This document shows, in pieces, positions 52,110 to 63,753 of a stretch of DNA of 64,000 nucleotides; within the stretch, counting starts at the first letter, position 1, and each line of letters begins with the position of its first letter. The notes beneath the pieces were generated by a model, which ran no database searches, was not told where the DNA came from, and saw nothing but the letters and a program-made list of their open reading frames with translations. Source of the DNA: Elusimicrobiota bacterium (GTDB lineage: Bacteria > Elusimicrobiota > Elusimicrobia > UBA1565 > UBA9628); assembly GCA_016191335.1 (NCBI GenBank), contig JACPOW010000018.1:1-64000 (forward strand), written 5' to 3'. Both the position numbers and the translations under genes were made by a program.

Positions 52110-53086
52110 TGTCCGCCACACTCACCTACCGCAAATCCGGCGTGAACATCGATCTCGCGGACAAGCTCGTGGACCACATCCAGGCGAAGGCCCCGGCCAT
52201 CGGCGGCTTCGCGGGGCTCTTCCCCCTCGACCTGGACGGCAGCGGGCCGTGGGACCTCGTCGCCTGCACCGACGGCGTCGGCACGAAGCTCAAGCTCGCC
52301 TTCGCCCTCGACAAGCACGACACGATCGGCATCGACCTCGTCGCCATGTCGGTCAACGACCTGATCTGCTGCGGCGCCAAGCCCCTGATCTTCCTCGACT
52401 ACTACGCCACCGGCAAGCTCAAGCTGAACACCTCCAAGAAGATCATCGCCGGCATCATGGAAGGCTGCCGCCAGGGTCACTGCGTCCTGCTCGGCGGCGA
52501 GACCGCGGAGATGCCCGGCATGTACCCGAAGGACGAGTACGACCTCGCCGGCTTCGCGGTCGGCATCGTCAAGCGCGCGGACGTCATCGACGGCTCCAAG
52601 ATCTACCCCGGAGACCTGATCCTCGGCCTGCCGTCGTCGGGCCTCCACAGCAACGGGTACTCGCTGGCCCGGCAGGTCTTCAAGGGCAAGGACCTCGCCA
52701 AGCACGGCAAGGCGCTCCTCACCCCGACGCGCATCTACGTCGACGAGGTCAACGCCCTCACGAAGGCCCTGCGCGCCGAGGAAGGCATCATCATGGGGCT
52801 CTCCCACATCACGGGCGGCGGCCTGGTCGAGAACGTTCCCCGCATCCTGCCGCGCGGCCGCAAGGCGATGTTTCGGAAGGATTCGTGGAAGATGCCTCCT
52901 ATCTTCAGAGAAATCCAGCGCCGCGGCAACGTCCCAGAGAAGGAGATGTGGCGCACGTTCAACATGGGACTCGGCCTGGTCATCGTCATCCGCCCCGAGA
53001 GCCTGAAGGCCGCGCTGAAGGCGCTGCCCGAGGCGAAGGTCGTCGGCGAGATCGTCGAGGGAAAGCACGAGGTGGAGATCATTTAA
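52109..53086 (+). CDS. purM: AIR synthetase
   Basis: The 325-residue enzyme closes the imidazole ring of FGAM to AIR. It has TDGVGTKLKLAFAL, GIDLVAMSVNDLICCGAKPL, GGETAEMPGMY and HITGGGLVENVPRILP, all standard. ATG 52109 uses the last base of the pyrE stop, so a purine gene is directly coupled to the pyrimidine run. Confidence 0.95.
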   Translation: MSATLTYRKSGVNIDLADKLVDHIQAKAPAIGGFAGLFPLDLDGSGPWDLVACTDGVGTKLKLAFALDKHDTIGIDLVAMSVNDLICCGAKPLIFLDYYATGKLKLNTSKKIIAGIMEGCRQGHCVLLGGETAEMPGMYPKDEYDLAGFAVGIVKRADVIDGSKIYPGDLILGLPSSGLHSNGYSLARQVFKGKDLAKHGKALLTPTRIYVDEVNALTKALRAEEGIIMGLSHITGGGLVENVPRILPRGRKAMFRKDSWKMPPIFREIQRRGNVPEKEMWRTFNMGLGLVIVIRPESLKAALKALPEAKVVGEIVEGKHEVEII

Positions 53087-55198
53087 ATGAAGATCGCGGT
53101 CTTCGCCTCCGGGGAAGGGACGAACCTCCAGGCCCTGCTCGACGCCTGCGCCGACGGGCGCGTGCGCGGGTCGGTCGCCCTGCAGAACGAGCATCCGACG
53201 GCCGAGGAGTATAACGCGTTCCTCGCCCAGGAGTGCAAGAAGCGCGGCATAGAGCTGATCTGCCTCGCGGGCTTCATGCTCAAGATCGCGCGACCGCTCA
53301 TCGACGCCTATCCCGGACGGATTCTCAACGTCCACCCCGCGCTCCTGCCCGCCTTCGGCGGCCAGGGCATGTACGGCAAGAAGGTCCACGAGGCCGTCGT
53401 CGCCGCCGGCGTCAAGGTGAGCGGCGCCACCATCCACGTCGTCGACGAGGAGTACGACCACGGCCCGATCGTCCTCCAGGCGACCGTGCCCGTGCTCGCC
53501 ACCGACACCCCCGGGACCCTGGCCGCGCGGGTGCTCGCCCAGGAGCATTGGATCTACACGCGCGCCGTGGCGCTGTTCGCCGAAGGGCGCGCCAAGCTCG
53601 AGGACGGGAGGTTCACGGTCAAGCCGTCCCCGCACGAGGCCTCGCCCCGCCTGAAGCGGGCTTTGATCTCGGTGTCGGACAAGACCGGGGTCGTCGAGTT
53701 CGCCAAAGGGCTTCACGAGCTCGGCGTCGAGATCGTCTCCACCTCGGGCACGTTCAAGGCGCTCGTGCAGGCGGGCCTCCCTGTGCGCCCCCTCGAAACG
53801 ATGACGGGCTTTCCCGAGATACTGGACGGCCGGGTCAAGACGCTTCACCCGCACGTGCACGGGGCGATCCTGCTGCGCCGCAAGGACCCCAAGCAGGTCC
53901 GGGAGGCGGAGCTTTTCGGATTGGAGCCGATCGACCTCGTCGTCGTGAATCTTTATCCGTTCGCCAAGACCGCCGCGGAAGCCAACGATCCCTACGAACA
54001 GAATGTCATAGAACAAATAGATATCGGCGGCGTCGCGCTGATCCGCGCCGCGAGCAAGAATTTCGAGGACGTGGCCGTCCTGACCGCGCCGTCCGACTAC
54101 GCCGGCGTGCTGGCCGAGCTCAACGCCGCGCAGTGCCGGCTCTCCCCGGAGACCCGCAAGCGCCTGGCGCTGACCGGCTTCCGCCACACCGCGGAGTACG
54201 ACACGATGATCTCCGGGGCGTGGTCCGGCGGCCCCGCCGCCGCGAAGGAAGAGGGCGGCTTCCCGGCGAGGCTCGAGAACAGGCTGATCAAGGTCCAGGA
54301 CCTGCGCTACGGCGAGAACCCGCATCAGAAGGCCGCGCTGTACGCCTCCGAGGCCGGGATGTCGTTCTCCAAGCTCCACGGCAAGGAGCTCTCCTACAAC
54401 AACCTGCTCGACGCGGCCGGCACCTGGGACGCGGTCTCCGACTTCGAGGCCCCGGCCGCCGTCGTGTTCAAGCACGTGACGCCCGCCGGCATCGGCGTCG
54501 GCGAGACGATCGAGCAGGCCTTCGACAAGGCGTGGGCCACCGACCCGCTGTCGGCCTTCGGAGGAGCCCTCGCCTTCAACCGGCCGGTCACGCGCGCGAT
54601 CGCCGAGCTGCTGAGCAAGCGCTTCGTCGAGGTCCTCGTGGCCCCGGCCTACGACCCCGAGGCGCTCGAGATCCTGACGAAGAAGCCCAACGTCCGCATC
54701 CTCGTGCGCACGCGGCCGCCGACCCACGCGCTGCAGCTGCGCTCCATCGGCGACGAGGTCCTCGTCACCGAGCCCGACCGCGCGATCGCCGGCCCCGACT
54801 GGAAGGTCGTCAGCAAGCGCGCGCCGACGGCCAACGAGGAGGCGGCCCTCAAGTTCGCCTGGACCGCCGCCAAGCACGTGAAGTCCAACGCGATAGTGCT
54901 CGCCGGCCCCGACCGCACCGTCGGCATCGGCGCGGGCCAGATGTCGCGCGTGGACTCGGTCCACATGGCCGGCGTCAAGTTCAAGCTCTGGCTGCGCGAC
55001 AACGAGGGGCCCACCGCCCTCGTCCTCGCCTCCGACGCCTTCTTCCCTTTCCGCGACGGCATCGACGCCGCCTTCACCCTCGGCATCTCCGCGATCATCC
55101 ACCCCGGCGGCTCCATCAAGGACGCCGAGGTGATCGCCGCCGCCGACGAGCACGGCCTGGCGATGGTCATGACCGGCATGAGGCACTTCCGCCATTGA
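53087..55198 (+). CDS. purNH: PurN-PurH fusion: GAR transformylase joined to AICAR transformylase/IMP cyclohydrolase
   Basis: The 703-residue protein begins with a PurN domain (1 to about 184): FASGEGTNLQALLDAC, active-site Asn/His in ILNVHPALLPAF and Asp in VDEEYDHGPIV. Bifunctional PurH follows from about 187: ALISVSDKTGVVEFAKGL (cyclohydrolase), GRVKTLHPHVHGAILLRR, DLRYGENPHQKAAL and VFKHVTPAGIGVG (transformylase). Both steps use 10-formyl-THF. PurN lacks about 25 residues between VAL and QNEHPTAEEYN, where other PurN proteins have a beta strand and helix. Catalytic residues are retained, but folding of that domain is uncertain. It begins right after the purM stop. Confidence 0.9.
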   Translation: MKIAVFASGEGTNLQALLDACADGRVRGSVALQNEHPTAEEYNAFLAQECKKRGIELICLAGFMLKIARPLIDAYPGRILNVHPALLPAFGGQGMYGKKVHEAVVAAGVKVSGATIHVVDEEYDHGPIVLQATVPVLATDTPGTLAARVLAQEHWIYTRAVALFAEGRAKLEDGRFTVKPSPHEASPRLKRALISVSDKTGVVEFAKGLHELGVEIVSTSGTFKALVQAGLPVRPLETMTGFPEILDGRVKTLHPHVHGAILLRRKDPKQVREAELFGLEPIDLVVVNLYPFAKTAAEANDPYEQNVIEQIDIGGVALIRAASKNFEDVAVLTAPSDYAGVLAELNAAQCRLSPETRKRLALTGFRHTAEYDTMISGAWSGGPAAAKEEGGFPARLENRLIKVQDLRYGENPHQKAALYASEAGMSFSKLHGKELSYNNLLDAAGTWDAVSDFEAPAAVVFKHVTPAGIGVGETIEQAFDKAWATDPLSAFGGALAFNRPVTRAIAELLSKRFVEVLVAPAYDPEALEILTKKPNVRILVRTRPPTHALQLRSIGDEVLVTEPDRAIAGPDWKVVSKRAPTANEEAALKFAWTAAKHVKSNAIVLAGPDRTVGIGAGQMSRVDSVHMAGVKFKLWLRDNEGPTALVLASDAFFPFRDGIDAAFTLGISAIIHPGGSIKDAEVIAAADEHGLAMVMTGMRHFRH

Positions 55199-55235
55199 AG
55201 CCGTCGCTCGTCGCGCGATCCTCGTCGAGGAATGG

Positions 55236-55241
55236 TAAAAT
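55236..55241 (+). promoter_or_regulatory. Extended -10 box of carA
   Basis: TGG-TAAAAT, an extended -10 of TGn type, ends 9 bases before ATG 55251; an mRNA with almost no leader is expected. Confidence 0.5.
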
Positions 55242-55250
55242 CAAAACCCC

Positions 55251-56366
55251 ATGAACGATAAAGCCTGGCTGGCGCTCGAAGACGGGACCATCTACTCCGG
55301 CAAGGCGTGCGGCGCCGCCGGGGAATCCGGCGGGGAGTTCGTGTTCAACACGGCGATGACGGGCTACCAGGAGATCCTGACCGACTCCTCGTACGCGGGG
55401 CAGTGCGTGGTCATGACCTACCCGCTCATCGGCAACTATGGGATCACCGCCGGGGACAACGAGTCCCTCCGCCCCCGCCTGTCGGGCTTCGTCGTCCGCG
55501 AGATGTGCAGGACCCCCTCGAATTTCGAGTCGGTGCAGCCGGTCGGCGACTTCCTCAAGAAGCACGGCATCGTCGGCATCGAGGAGATCGACACGCGCGC
55601 GCTGACGCTGAAGCTGCGCGAGAAGGGCGCCCTGCGCGGCATCATCTCGACCTTGGACGGCGACGCGAAGCGGCTCGTGGCCAAGGCCAAGGCCCTGCCC
55701 TCGATGGCCGGGCAGAACCTGGCGAAGGTCGTGACCTGCGGCGAGTCCTACTCCTGGGAGGAGGGCTTCAAGCCCTCCGACAAGCCCCTGCACGTCGTCG
55801 TCATGGACTTCGGCGTCAAGCACGGCATCCTGCGCTGCCTCGCGGCGATGGGCTGCAAGGTCACCGTGGTCCCCACCTCGACGACGGCCGAGCGCATCGT
55901 CAAGCTCAAGCCCGACGGCGTCCTGCTCAGCAACGGCCCCGGCGACCCCGAGCCGGTGACCGACGCGATCGAGGCCATCAAGCATCTCCTCGCGGAGCGC
56001 GTCCCGCTCTTCGGCATCTGCCTCGGCCATCAGCTCCTCGGCCTGGCCCTCGGCGGCAGGACCTACAAGCTCAAGTTCGGCCACCACGGCTCGAACCACC
56101 CGGTCAAGGACCTCGAGACGGGCAGGATCGAGATCACCTCCCAGAACCACGGGTTTTGCGTGGACTTAAAATCCCTGCCGTCCTCGATAAAGACGACGCA
56201 CGTGAACCTCAACGACGGCACCTCGGAAGGAATGGCGCATACGGAGCTCCCCGCCTTCTCCGTGCAGTACCACCCCGAGGCCTCCGCCGGCCCCCACGAC
56301 AGCCGCTACCTGTTCGAGCGCTTCAAGACCATGATGCTCGCCCGCCAGGAGGCCCGCTCGCGATGA
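55251..56366 (+). CDS. carA: Carbamoyl-phosphate synthase small (glutaminase) subunit
   Basis: The 371-residue subunit hydrolyses glutamine for CarB. It has LEDGTIYSGKACGA at the start, NTAMTGYQEILTDSSYAGQ, nucleophile Cys257 in GICLGHQLLGLALGG and the His/Glu pair in YHPEASAGP. It has its own -10 box. Its stop overlaps a small gene placed between carA and carB. Confidence 0.95.
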   Translation: MNDKAWLALEDGTIYSGKACGAAGESGGEFVFNTAMTGYQEILTDSSYAGQCVVMTYPLIGNYGITAGDNESLRPRLSGFVVREMCRTPSNFESVQPVGDFLKKHGIVGIEEIDTRALTLKLREKGALRGIISTLDGDAKRLVAKAKALPSMAGQNLAKVVTCGESYSWEEGFKPSDKPLHVVVMDFGVKHGILRCLAAMGCKVTVVPTSTTAERIVKLKPDGVLLSNGPGDPEPVTDAIEAIKHLLAERVPLFGICLGHQLLGLALGGRTYKLKFGHHGSNHPVKDLETGRIEITSQNHGFCVDLKSLPSSIKTTHVNLNDGTSEGMAHTELPAFSVQYHPEASAGPHDSRYLFERFKTMMLARQEARSR

Positions 56367-56921
56367 ACCTGCTTCTCATCCTCGCCGCCTTCGCGCTCCC
56401 CGCCGGCTGGTATTTCTGGCGCGACCACAAGATCAACACCCCGTCGCTGCAGTGGCCCTCGATGAAGGGCGTCCTCGGCCTCCAGTACGAGGCGGACCCG
56501 CCGCGCCTCGGCGGCGCCTGGAACGGGCGCAAGGTCGCCATCGAGTCCGCGGAGGGCGGCGTCACGGTGACGGCGTGGCTCAACGCCGAGACGAGCCTGC
56601 GCGTCGAATGCGGCCCGAAGGACCTCGTGACCAAGCGCGCGGGCATGGTCGTCCCCGACGCCCTGGAACCCGCCGTGACCGCCTTCCGGGACCGGCTCCT
56701 CGCGCGCTGCTCGGACAAGAACGCCGGCCCCATCGTCTTCGACGCGACCATGCAGCAGCGCCTCGCGGAGCTGCCCGCCGTGGACTTCGTCGGAGAGCAG
56801 TACCGGGTCGTCTGGAGGGTCCCCGTCGTGCGGGACCTCAACGAGACGGAGGCCCTGCTCGGCGCGCTGTGCGCGATCGCCGACGGGCTCGAGAGCTTCC
56901 CCAAGAGCGGAGCGATGCCTA

Positions 56922-56944
<23 letters not shown>
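56363..56944 (+). CDS. Membrane-anchored hypothetical protein between carA and carB
   Basis: The 193-residue protein has one N-terminal hydrophobic helix ([18 protein letters not shown]) and a soluble alpha/beta domain with no family I recognise (segments [38 protein letters not shown]). ATG 56363 overlaps the carA stop by 4 bases, and its end overlaps carB by 23 bases, so it is translated within the car operon. The tight coupling suggests a conserved role near carbamoyl-phosphate synthase or simple hitchhiking; sequence does not tell. Confidence 0.65.
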
Positions 56945-60158
<3,214 letters not shown>

Positions 60159-60166
60159 CTGAGAGT

Positions 60167-60180
60167 GGGCCTCTCGGCCC
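60167..60180 (+). terminator. Hairpin after carB
   Basis: GGGCC-TCTC-GGCCC forms a short stem 8 bases after the carB stop, followed by more GGGCCC palindromes up to 60203. No T-tract follows. Confidence 0.45.
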
Positions 60181-60226
60181 GCCTTCCATGGGCCCATGGG
60201 CCCGAGCCCCGACGGGCGGCTTGCGA

Positions 60227-60232
60227 TATACT
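60227..60232 (+). promoter_or_regulatory. -10 box of the secreted HExxH protein (leaderless type)
   Basis: TATACT with 6 bases to ATG 60239 repeats the exact spacing and box seen before purF. Confidence 0.5.
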
Positions 60233-60238
60233 GAGCCG

Positions 60239-61174
60239 ATGGCGCTCAAGGCTCTCGCTTTCCTCCTCCTGGCGGCCCCGGTCCTCGCGGACCAGCCCGC
60301 CCCCGCGCCCGCCGAGCGCGAATACGTGGACCCCGCGACTTTGAAGGCCCGCGCCGAGGCCCTGCGCGACGCCGTCGCCGACATGTCCGTCAGCAACGTC
60401 TCGATCAAGACGCGCGCCCACGGCTTCTTCGACAAGCTCCCCGACCAGCAGCTCGTGGTCCCCGTCGGCAACTACCGCCGCATGGACCGTGAGCCGGTCA
60501 CCGGCAAGGTCGGCTCGATCCAGGGCATGGCCGACGAGGCCGCGCTGCGCATCGAGCGCTGGAAGCGCACCCACACCGAGCCGCCGCCGCCCGCGCTCGA
60601 GGCCACGGTCGCGCAGGCCGTCGCCCTCCAGAAGGGCAAGAGCCTCCGCTACGACACCGAGGGCTCGCTCGACTCGAACCAGATGGGCATCTTCCAGTAC
60701 ATGCGCGACCGCCTCGACGGCGGCATGATCAAGCTCAACGAGCGGATGAAGAACCTCGGCATCCTCGTCGGCGACGCCTTCACCTACGCGACCGTCACCC
60801 ACGAGGCCCAGCACTCCCTCGACCGCAAGGCCGGCCGCCTCACCCCCGAGGAGGAGATCGCCGGCGAGATCAGCGCCTTCCGCACCCAGTACCTCTGGCT
60901 CAAGCTGATGGACCCGAGCGGGGAGCGCATGCTGACCCTGCACGGCCAGCTCAAGCTCTGGGCCCTGCGCGAGCCCGACACCGAGGTCCGCATCGCCCTG
61001 AACGAGGCGATCGTCTACCTCGAGCACCTCTCCGACGTGGTCGCCACCAACGGCAAGGAAGACGAGCTCAAGAAGCTCGTCGAGAAGCTCGGCTACAAGG
61101 ACGGCAAGCACGAGCACAGCGACGGCCACGACCACGGCCGCAGCCGCGACGGCGCCTCTCCCACCAGCGCCTGA
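60239..61174 (+). CDS. Secreted HExxH putative metallopeptidase with His-rich tail
   Basis: The 311-residue product has a signal peptide (MALKALAFLLLAAPVLA), a helical domain, and HEAQH at 188-192 followed by an acidic EEEIAGEISAF helix that could give a third zinc ligand (gluzincin order). The C-terminus is rich in His, Asp and Gly (KHEHSDGHDHGRSRDG), a typical metal-binding tail. Family is not recognised; enzymatic activity is inferred only from HExxH and context. ATG 60239 is chosen from the -10 position and signal peptide. Confidence 0.65.
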   Translation: MALKALAFLLLAAPVLADQPAPAPAEREYVDPATLKARAEALRDAVADMSVSNVSIKTRAHGFFDKLPDQQLVVPVGNYRRMDREPVTGKVGSIQGMADEAALRIERWKRTHTEPPPPALEATVAQAVALQKGKSLRYDTEGSLDSNQMGIFQYMRDRLDGGMIKLNERMKNLGILVGDAFTYATVTHEAQHSLDRKAGRLTPEEEIAGEISAFRTQYLWLKLMDPSGERMLTLHGQLKLWALREPDTEVRIALNEAIVYLEHLSDVVATNGKEDELKKLVEKLGYKDGKHEHSDGHDHGRSRDGASPTSA

Positions 61175-61213
61175 CGCTTTCCGGTCGCGGTATCCGCGAC
61201 TTCCAAAATCGGG

Positions 61214-61219
61214 TAGACT
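61214..61219 (+). promoter_or_regulatory. -10 box of the HutD-family gene
   Basis: TAGACT lies 8 bases before ATG 61228, again without a ribosome site. Confidence 0.4.
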
Positions 61220-61227
61220 GCCGCGTC

Positions 61228-61791
61228 ATGCGCCTGCTTTCCCGCGACTCCTCGCGCCGCGTTCCCTGGAAGAACGGCCTCGGCTCCACGCTCGAGGTCG
61301 CGACCGACGCCGCCGTGCCCGGCGGAGGCTGGACCTGGCGCCTGTCCGTCGCCGACGTGCCCGTACGGGCGCCGTTCTCGTCGTTCCCGGGGATCGACCG
61401 CTTCATCGCCTGCCTGGAAGGGCCCGGCCTGATCCTCGAACGCGGCGGCGCCCGCCAGAGCGTGCCCCGAGAAGGAGCCGCGCTCGCGTTCCCCGGCGAG
61501 GAAAGCGTGACCGGCGAGCCCGCCGGCCCGGGAGTGCGCGACGTCAACCTCATGCTGCGCCGCGACCGCTGGCGCGGCCGCATGACTTTCGTCCGCGGCC
61601 GGGCGCTCGCCGTCGAGGCGCCGCTGATCGTCGTGCACGCCGCGGAGGGCTCCGCGGCCCTGCGCGCCGAGACCCCGGAGGGCGGCGTCGCGCTCGAGCC
61701 GGGGCACACCTTGATCGCGGGCGGACGGGTGGACCTGGCGCGGGCTCCGGGCGGCGCCGCGGCCGTCTGCGAGCTCCACCCCATCGATTGA
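61228..61791 (+). CDS. HutD/Ves-family protein
   Basis: The 187-residue bicupin matches HutD: the start RDSSRRVPWKNGLGSTLEVA, SVADVPVRAPFSSFPGIDRF, GPGVRDVNLMLRRDRW and CELHPID. HutD is linked to histidine utilisation, probably as a regulator or sensor, while Ves is a cold-induced relative; the exact activity is not established. No hut genes are adjacent. The first of three small plus-strand genes. Confidence 0.85.
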   Translation: MRLLSRDSSRRVPWKNGLGSTLEVATDAAVPGGGWTWRLSVADVPVRAPFSSFPGIDRFIACLEGPGLILERGGARQSVPREGAALAFPGEESVTGEPAGPGVRDVNLMLRRDRWRGRMTFVRGRALAVEAPLIVVHAAEGSAALRAETPEGGVALEPGHTLIAGGRVDLARAPGGAAAVCELHPID

Positions 61792-61808
61792 CGCAAGGAG
61801 AAGAGACC

Positions 61809-62021
61809 ATGGAAGTCAGGGACAGCAACGGCAACATCCTCAGCGAGGGCGACTCGGTGTCGCTCATCAAGGACCTGGACGTGAAAGGCGCCAAGGTGAC
61901 GCTGAAAAGAGGGACGATCATCAAGAACATCCGCCTCGGCGAGGGCGCCGAATCCGTCCAAGGGAACTCGGACAAAGTGAAGGGCCTCCGGCTGAGGCCG
62001 GAATTCGTGAAGAAGGCCTGA
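61809..62021 (+). CDS. PhnA C-terminal-domain protein (YjdM-like), short form
   Basis: The 70-residue protein is the KOW/SH3-like C-terminal domain of PhnA/YjdM: VRDSNGNILSEGDSVSLIKDL, VKGAKVTLKRGTIIKNIRL and a RLRPEFVKKA end. The N-terminal zinc ribbon of full-length PhnA is absent, so this is a stand-alone short form. AAGGAG upstream supports ATG 61809 rather than a start at 61788 overlapping hutD. It is not a phosphonate-degrading enzyme. Confidence 0.88.
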   Translation: MEVRDSNGNILSEGDSVSLIKDLDVKGAKVTLKRGTIIKNIRLGEGAESVQGNSDKVKGLRLRPEFVKKA

Positions 62022-62028
62022 GCCCCGA

Positions 62029-62547
62029 ATGGACCCGGAACCCACCAAGGAGGAGCTCATCCGGCACATCGCGAGGATGAACGCCGAGATGCTCGACCTG
62101 CAGGACAAGCTCCTGCGGGCGAAGGACCAGTCGGACTGGACCGACGACGCGATGAAGGCGAGGACGCGCGTCCTCAACGAGCGCGTCAAGGAGCTCGACT
62201 GCATCTACCAGGCCATCCAGCTCTCGCGGAACCCCGACCTCCGGCCGGAGCAGAGGATCGGGCGGATCGTCGACCTCCTGCCCCGCGCCTTCCAGCACTC
62301 CGCCCTGGCGTGCGCGCGCGCGGAGATCGACGGCAAGGAATACCGGACGCACCTGTTCCGCGCCTCTCCCGCCTCGCTCAAGGAGACGGTGCGCGTCAAG
62401 GACAGCCCGCGGGGGTTCGTGGAGGCGTGCTATCTCAAGGACTGCCCCAAGGCGGACGAAGGGCCGTTCCTGCGCGAGGAGCGCATGCTGCTGCGGGTGA
62501 TCGCGGAATGCCTGGGCGTGGTCTGCGAGACGGAAGGCCCGCGCTAG
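62029..62547 (+). CDS. Coiled-coil protein with a GAF-like domain
   Basis: The 172-residue protein starts with a coiled coil of about 60 residues (EELIRHIARMNAEMLDLQDK and on), then RVKELDCIYQAIQL, the linker that often precedes GAF domains of signalling proteins. A compact alpha/beta domain follows: LLPRAFQHSALACARAEIDG and a VKDSPRGFVEACYL strand. There is no output domain. A regulatory or scaffold role in signalling is likely; ligand unknown. It follows the PhnA-like gene by 7 bases. Confidence 0.6.
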   Translation: MDPEPTKEELIRHIARMNAEMLDLQDKLLRAKDQSDWTDDAMKARTRVLNERVKELDCIYQAIQLSRNPDLRPEQRIGRIVDLLPRAFQHSALACARAEIDGKEYRTHLFRASPASLKETVRVKDSPRGFVEACYLKDCPKADEGPFLREERMLLRVIAECLGVVCETEGPR

Positions 62548-62553
62548 CGCGGC

Positions 62554-63147
62554 TCAGCGCTTCTTTTTCTTCTTGCCGCCGCCGGAGCCGCCGCCCGCGC
62601 CCCCGCCGAGCATCAGCATGGCCCAGGGGATCCCCAGGATCGCGCCGAAGGCCATGCCCGCGAGCACGTCGAACGGATAGTGCGCGCCGACGTACACGCG
62701 GCTGTAGGCGACGAGGCCCGCGAGGATCCAGAAGACGAAGCCGGCCGACGGGTACGCGACCGCCATCACGGAGGCCGCGGCCGCGGCGTTCATCGCGTGG
62801 TTGGACGGGAAGCCGAGCTTGCCGCCCACCGGGGCGCGGACGATCGCGCCGATGCCCGCGTACTCGGGCCGCGGACGGCCCGCCCAGGGCTTGATGACGC
62901 GGTAGGCGAGCATGTCGCTGACGCCGACGGCGATCGCGGCGACGACGAGCACGCGCAGGGCGTGCTTGCGTCCCTTGTACAACCACCAGCCGAGCGCCAG
63001 AGGGGCGACCCCGTACGCGAGCCACGGGACCCGGTGAGGATCGGTGACCATCGGCATGACCTTGTCGAGGGCGGGGTGCGTCCAGACTCCGTTGATCAGC
63101 CCGAAGGCGACGCGGTCGAAGGAGCCGAAGCCCCAGGGGATGTTCAT
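62554..63147 (-). CDS. PAP2-family phosphatase
   Basis: The 197-residue inner-membrane protein has about five helices and the three PAP2 motifs: KPWAGRPRP (KxxxxxxRP), PSNHAMN (PSGH with Asn for Gly), and SRVYVGAHYPFDVLAG (SRxxxxxHxxxD). It may act on undecaprenyl pyrophosphate or phosphatidate. ATG 63147 overlaps the fur-like stop by 4 bases. The C-terminus ends in Gly-rich and Lys-rich runs. Confidence 0.9.
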   Translation of the reverse strand: MNIPWGFGSFDRVAFGLINGVWTHPALDKVMPMVTDPHRVPWLAYGVAPLALGWWLYKGRKHALRVLVVAAIAVGVSDMLAYRVIKPWAGRPRPEYAGIGAIVRAPVGGKLGFPSNHAMNAAAAASVMAVAYPSAGFVFWILAGLVAYSRVYVGAHYPFDVLAGMAFGAILGIPWAMLMLGGGAGGGSGGGKKKKKR

Positions 63148-63524
63148 CTCTTCCTCGCGCAGGCGGCGCACACGCCGTGGACGAGCACCTCGTGCCCGGT
63201 CGCGCGGAAGCCGCGCGGCAGGGCGTTCTTGAGGTCGGGCAGGCAGGCGCCGCCGAGCTCGTAGACCTTCTCGCAGCGCTCGCAGCGGAAGTGATGGTGG
63301 TGGTCCTTGCCCGCCGCCTCGTAGCGCGGCGGCTCGCCGGGGAGCGCGACCTCCGAGATGTCGCCCCCCTTGAGGAGAGCCTTGATGTTCCGGTAGACGG
63401 TGGCGATGCCGAGGCCGGGAGCGGCGGATTTCGACGCCTCGAGGACCTCGAGGGCGCCGAGCGGGCGCCCCGCGTCCTCGAGCGCGCGGCGGATCGCCCG
63501 CCGCTGGGAGGTGTCGCGCTGCAT
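63144..63524 (-). CDS. Fur-family metal-dependent regulator (Zur/PerR-like)
   Basis: The 126-residue protein has a Fur winged helix (GIATVYRNIKALLKGGDISEV) and the metal site DHHHHFRCERCEKVYEL plus a second CAAC near the end, giving two CxxC pairs for structural zinc. Whether it senses iron, zinc or peroxide is not decidable, but the divergent ZIP transporter favours zinc (Zur). ATG 63524 is preferred over 63587, which lies inside the operator. TATCAT 7 bases upstream is a leaderless-type -10. It is coupled to the PAP2 gene. Confidence 0.9.
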   Translation of the reverse strand: MQRDTSQRRAIRRALEDAGRPLGALEVLEASKSAAPGLGIATVYRNIKALLKGGDISEVALPGEPPRYEAAGKDHHHHFRCERCEKVYELGGACLPDLKNALPRGFRATGHEVLVHGVCAACARKR

Positions 63525-63549
63525 GGGGAGGATGATAGCAAAACGAGGC

Positions 63550-63585
63550 TTGACCCAGATATGATATTGTATTATCATTATCAAC
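63550..63585 (+). promoter_or_regulatory. Promoter with Fur-box-like operator before the metal transport genes
   Basis: TTGACC (63550-63555), a 17-base spacer and TATCAT (63573-63578) lie 7 bases before ATG 63586. The 63559-63582 interval reads, on the minus strand, GATAATGATAAT followed by ATATCATATC, close to the Fur consensus of repeated GATAAT. It covers the spacer and -10, so metal-loaded repressor would shut the promoter off. Confidence 0.7.
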
Positions 63586-63753
63586 ATGACCCCGCTCCTG
63601 CTCGCCTCCTTGCTCGGGGGCCTCAGCGCCTTCGGCGGCTTCTACCTCTCCTACACGCGCGACCTTCCCCTCGGGCCGGTGGTCGTCTGCCTCGCCTGCG
63701 CCGTGTACGCGCTCTCATCGGCCGCGCGCCTCGTCGTCCCGAGGTCCTCGTGA
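63586..63753 (+). CDS. Mini-ORF resembling the C-terminus of a metal ABC permease (ZnuB-like)
   Basis: The 55-residue peptide has two hydrophobic helices with LGGLSAFGGFYLSYTRDLPLGP, which matches the end of ZnuB-type zinc/manganese permeases (GxxLSYxxDLPxG). Full-length members have about 270 residues, so only the last helices are present. It has its own start codon at the metal-regulated promoter and overlaps the ZIP gene (GTGA). It may be a truncated remnant or a retained small membrane protein. Confidence 0.6.
   Translation: MTPLLLASLLGGLSAFGGFYLSYTRDLPLGPVVVCLACAVYALSSAARLVVPRSS

Noticed and set aside
51995-55195. Minus-strand open frame of about 1066 codons opposite pyrE-purM-purNH
   Set aside because: Same antisense composition; it spans three well-identified genes.
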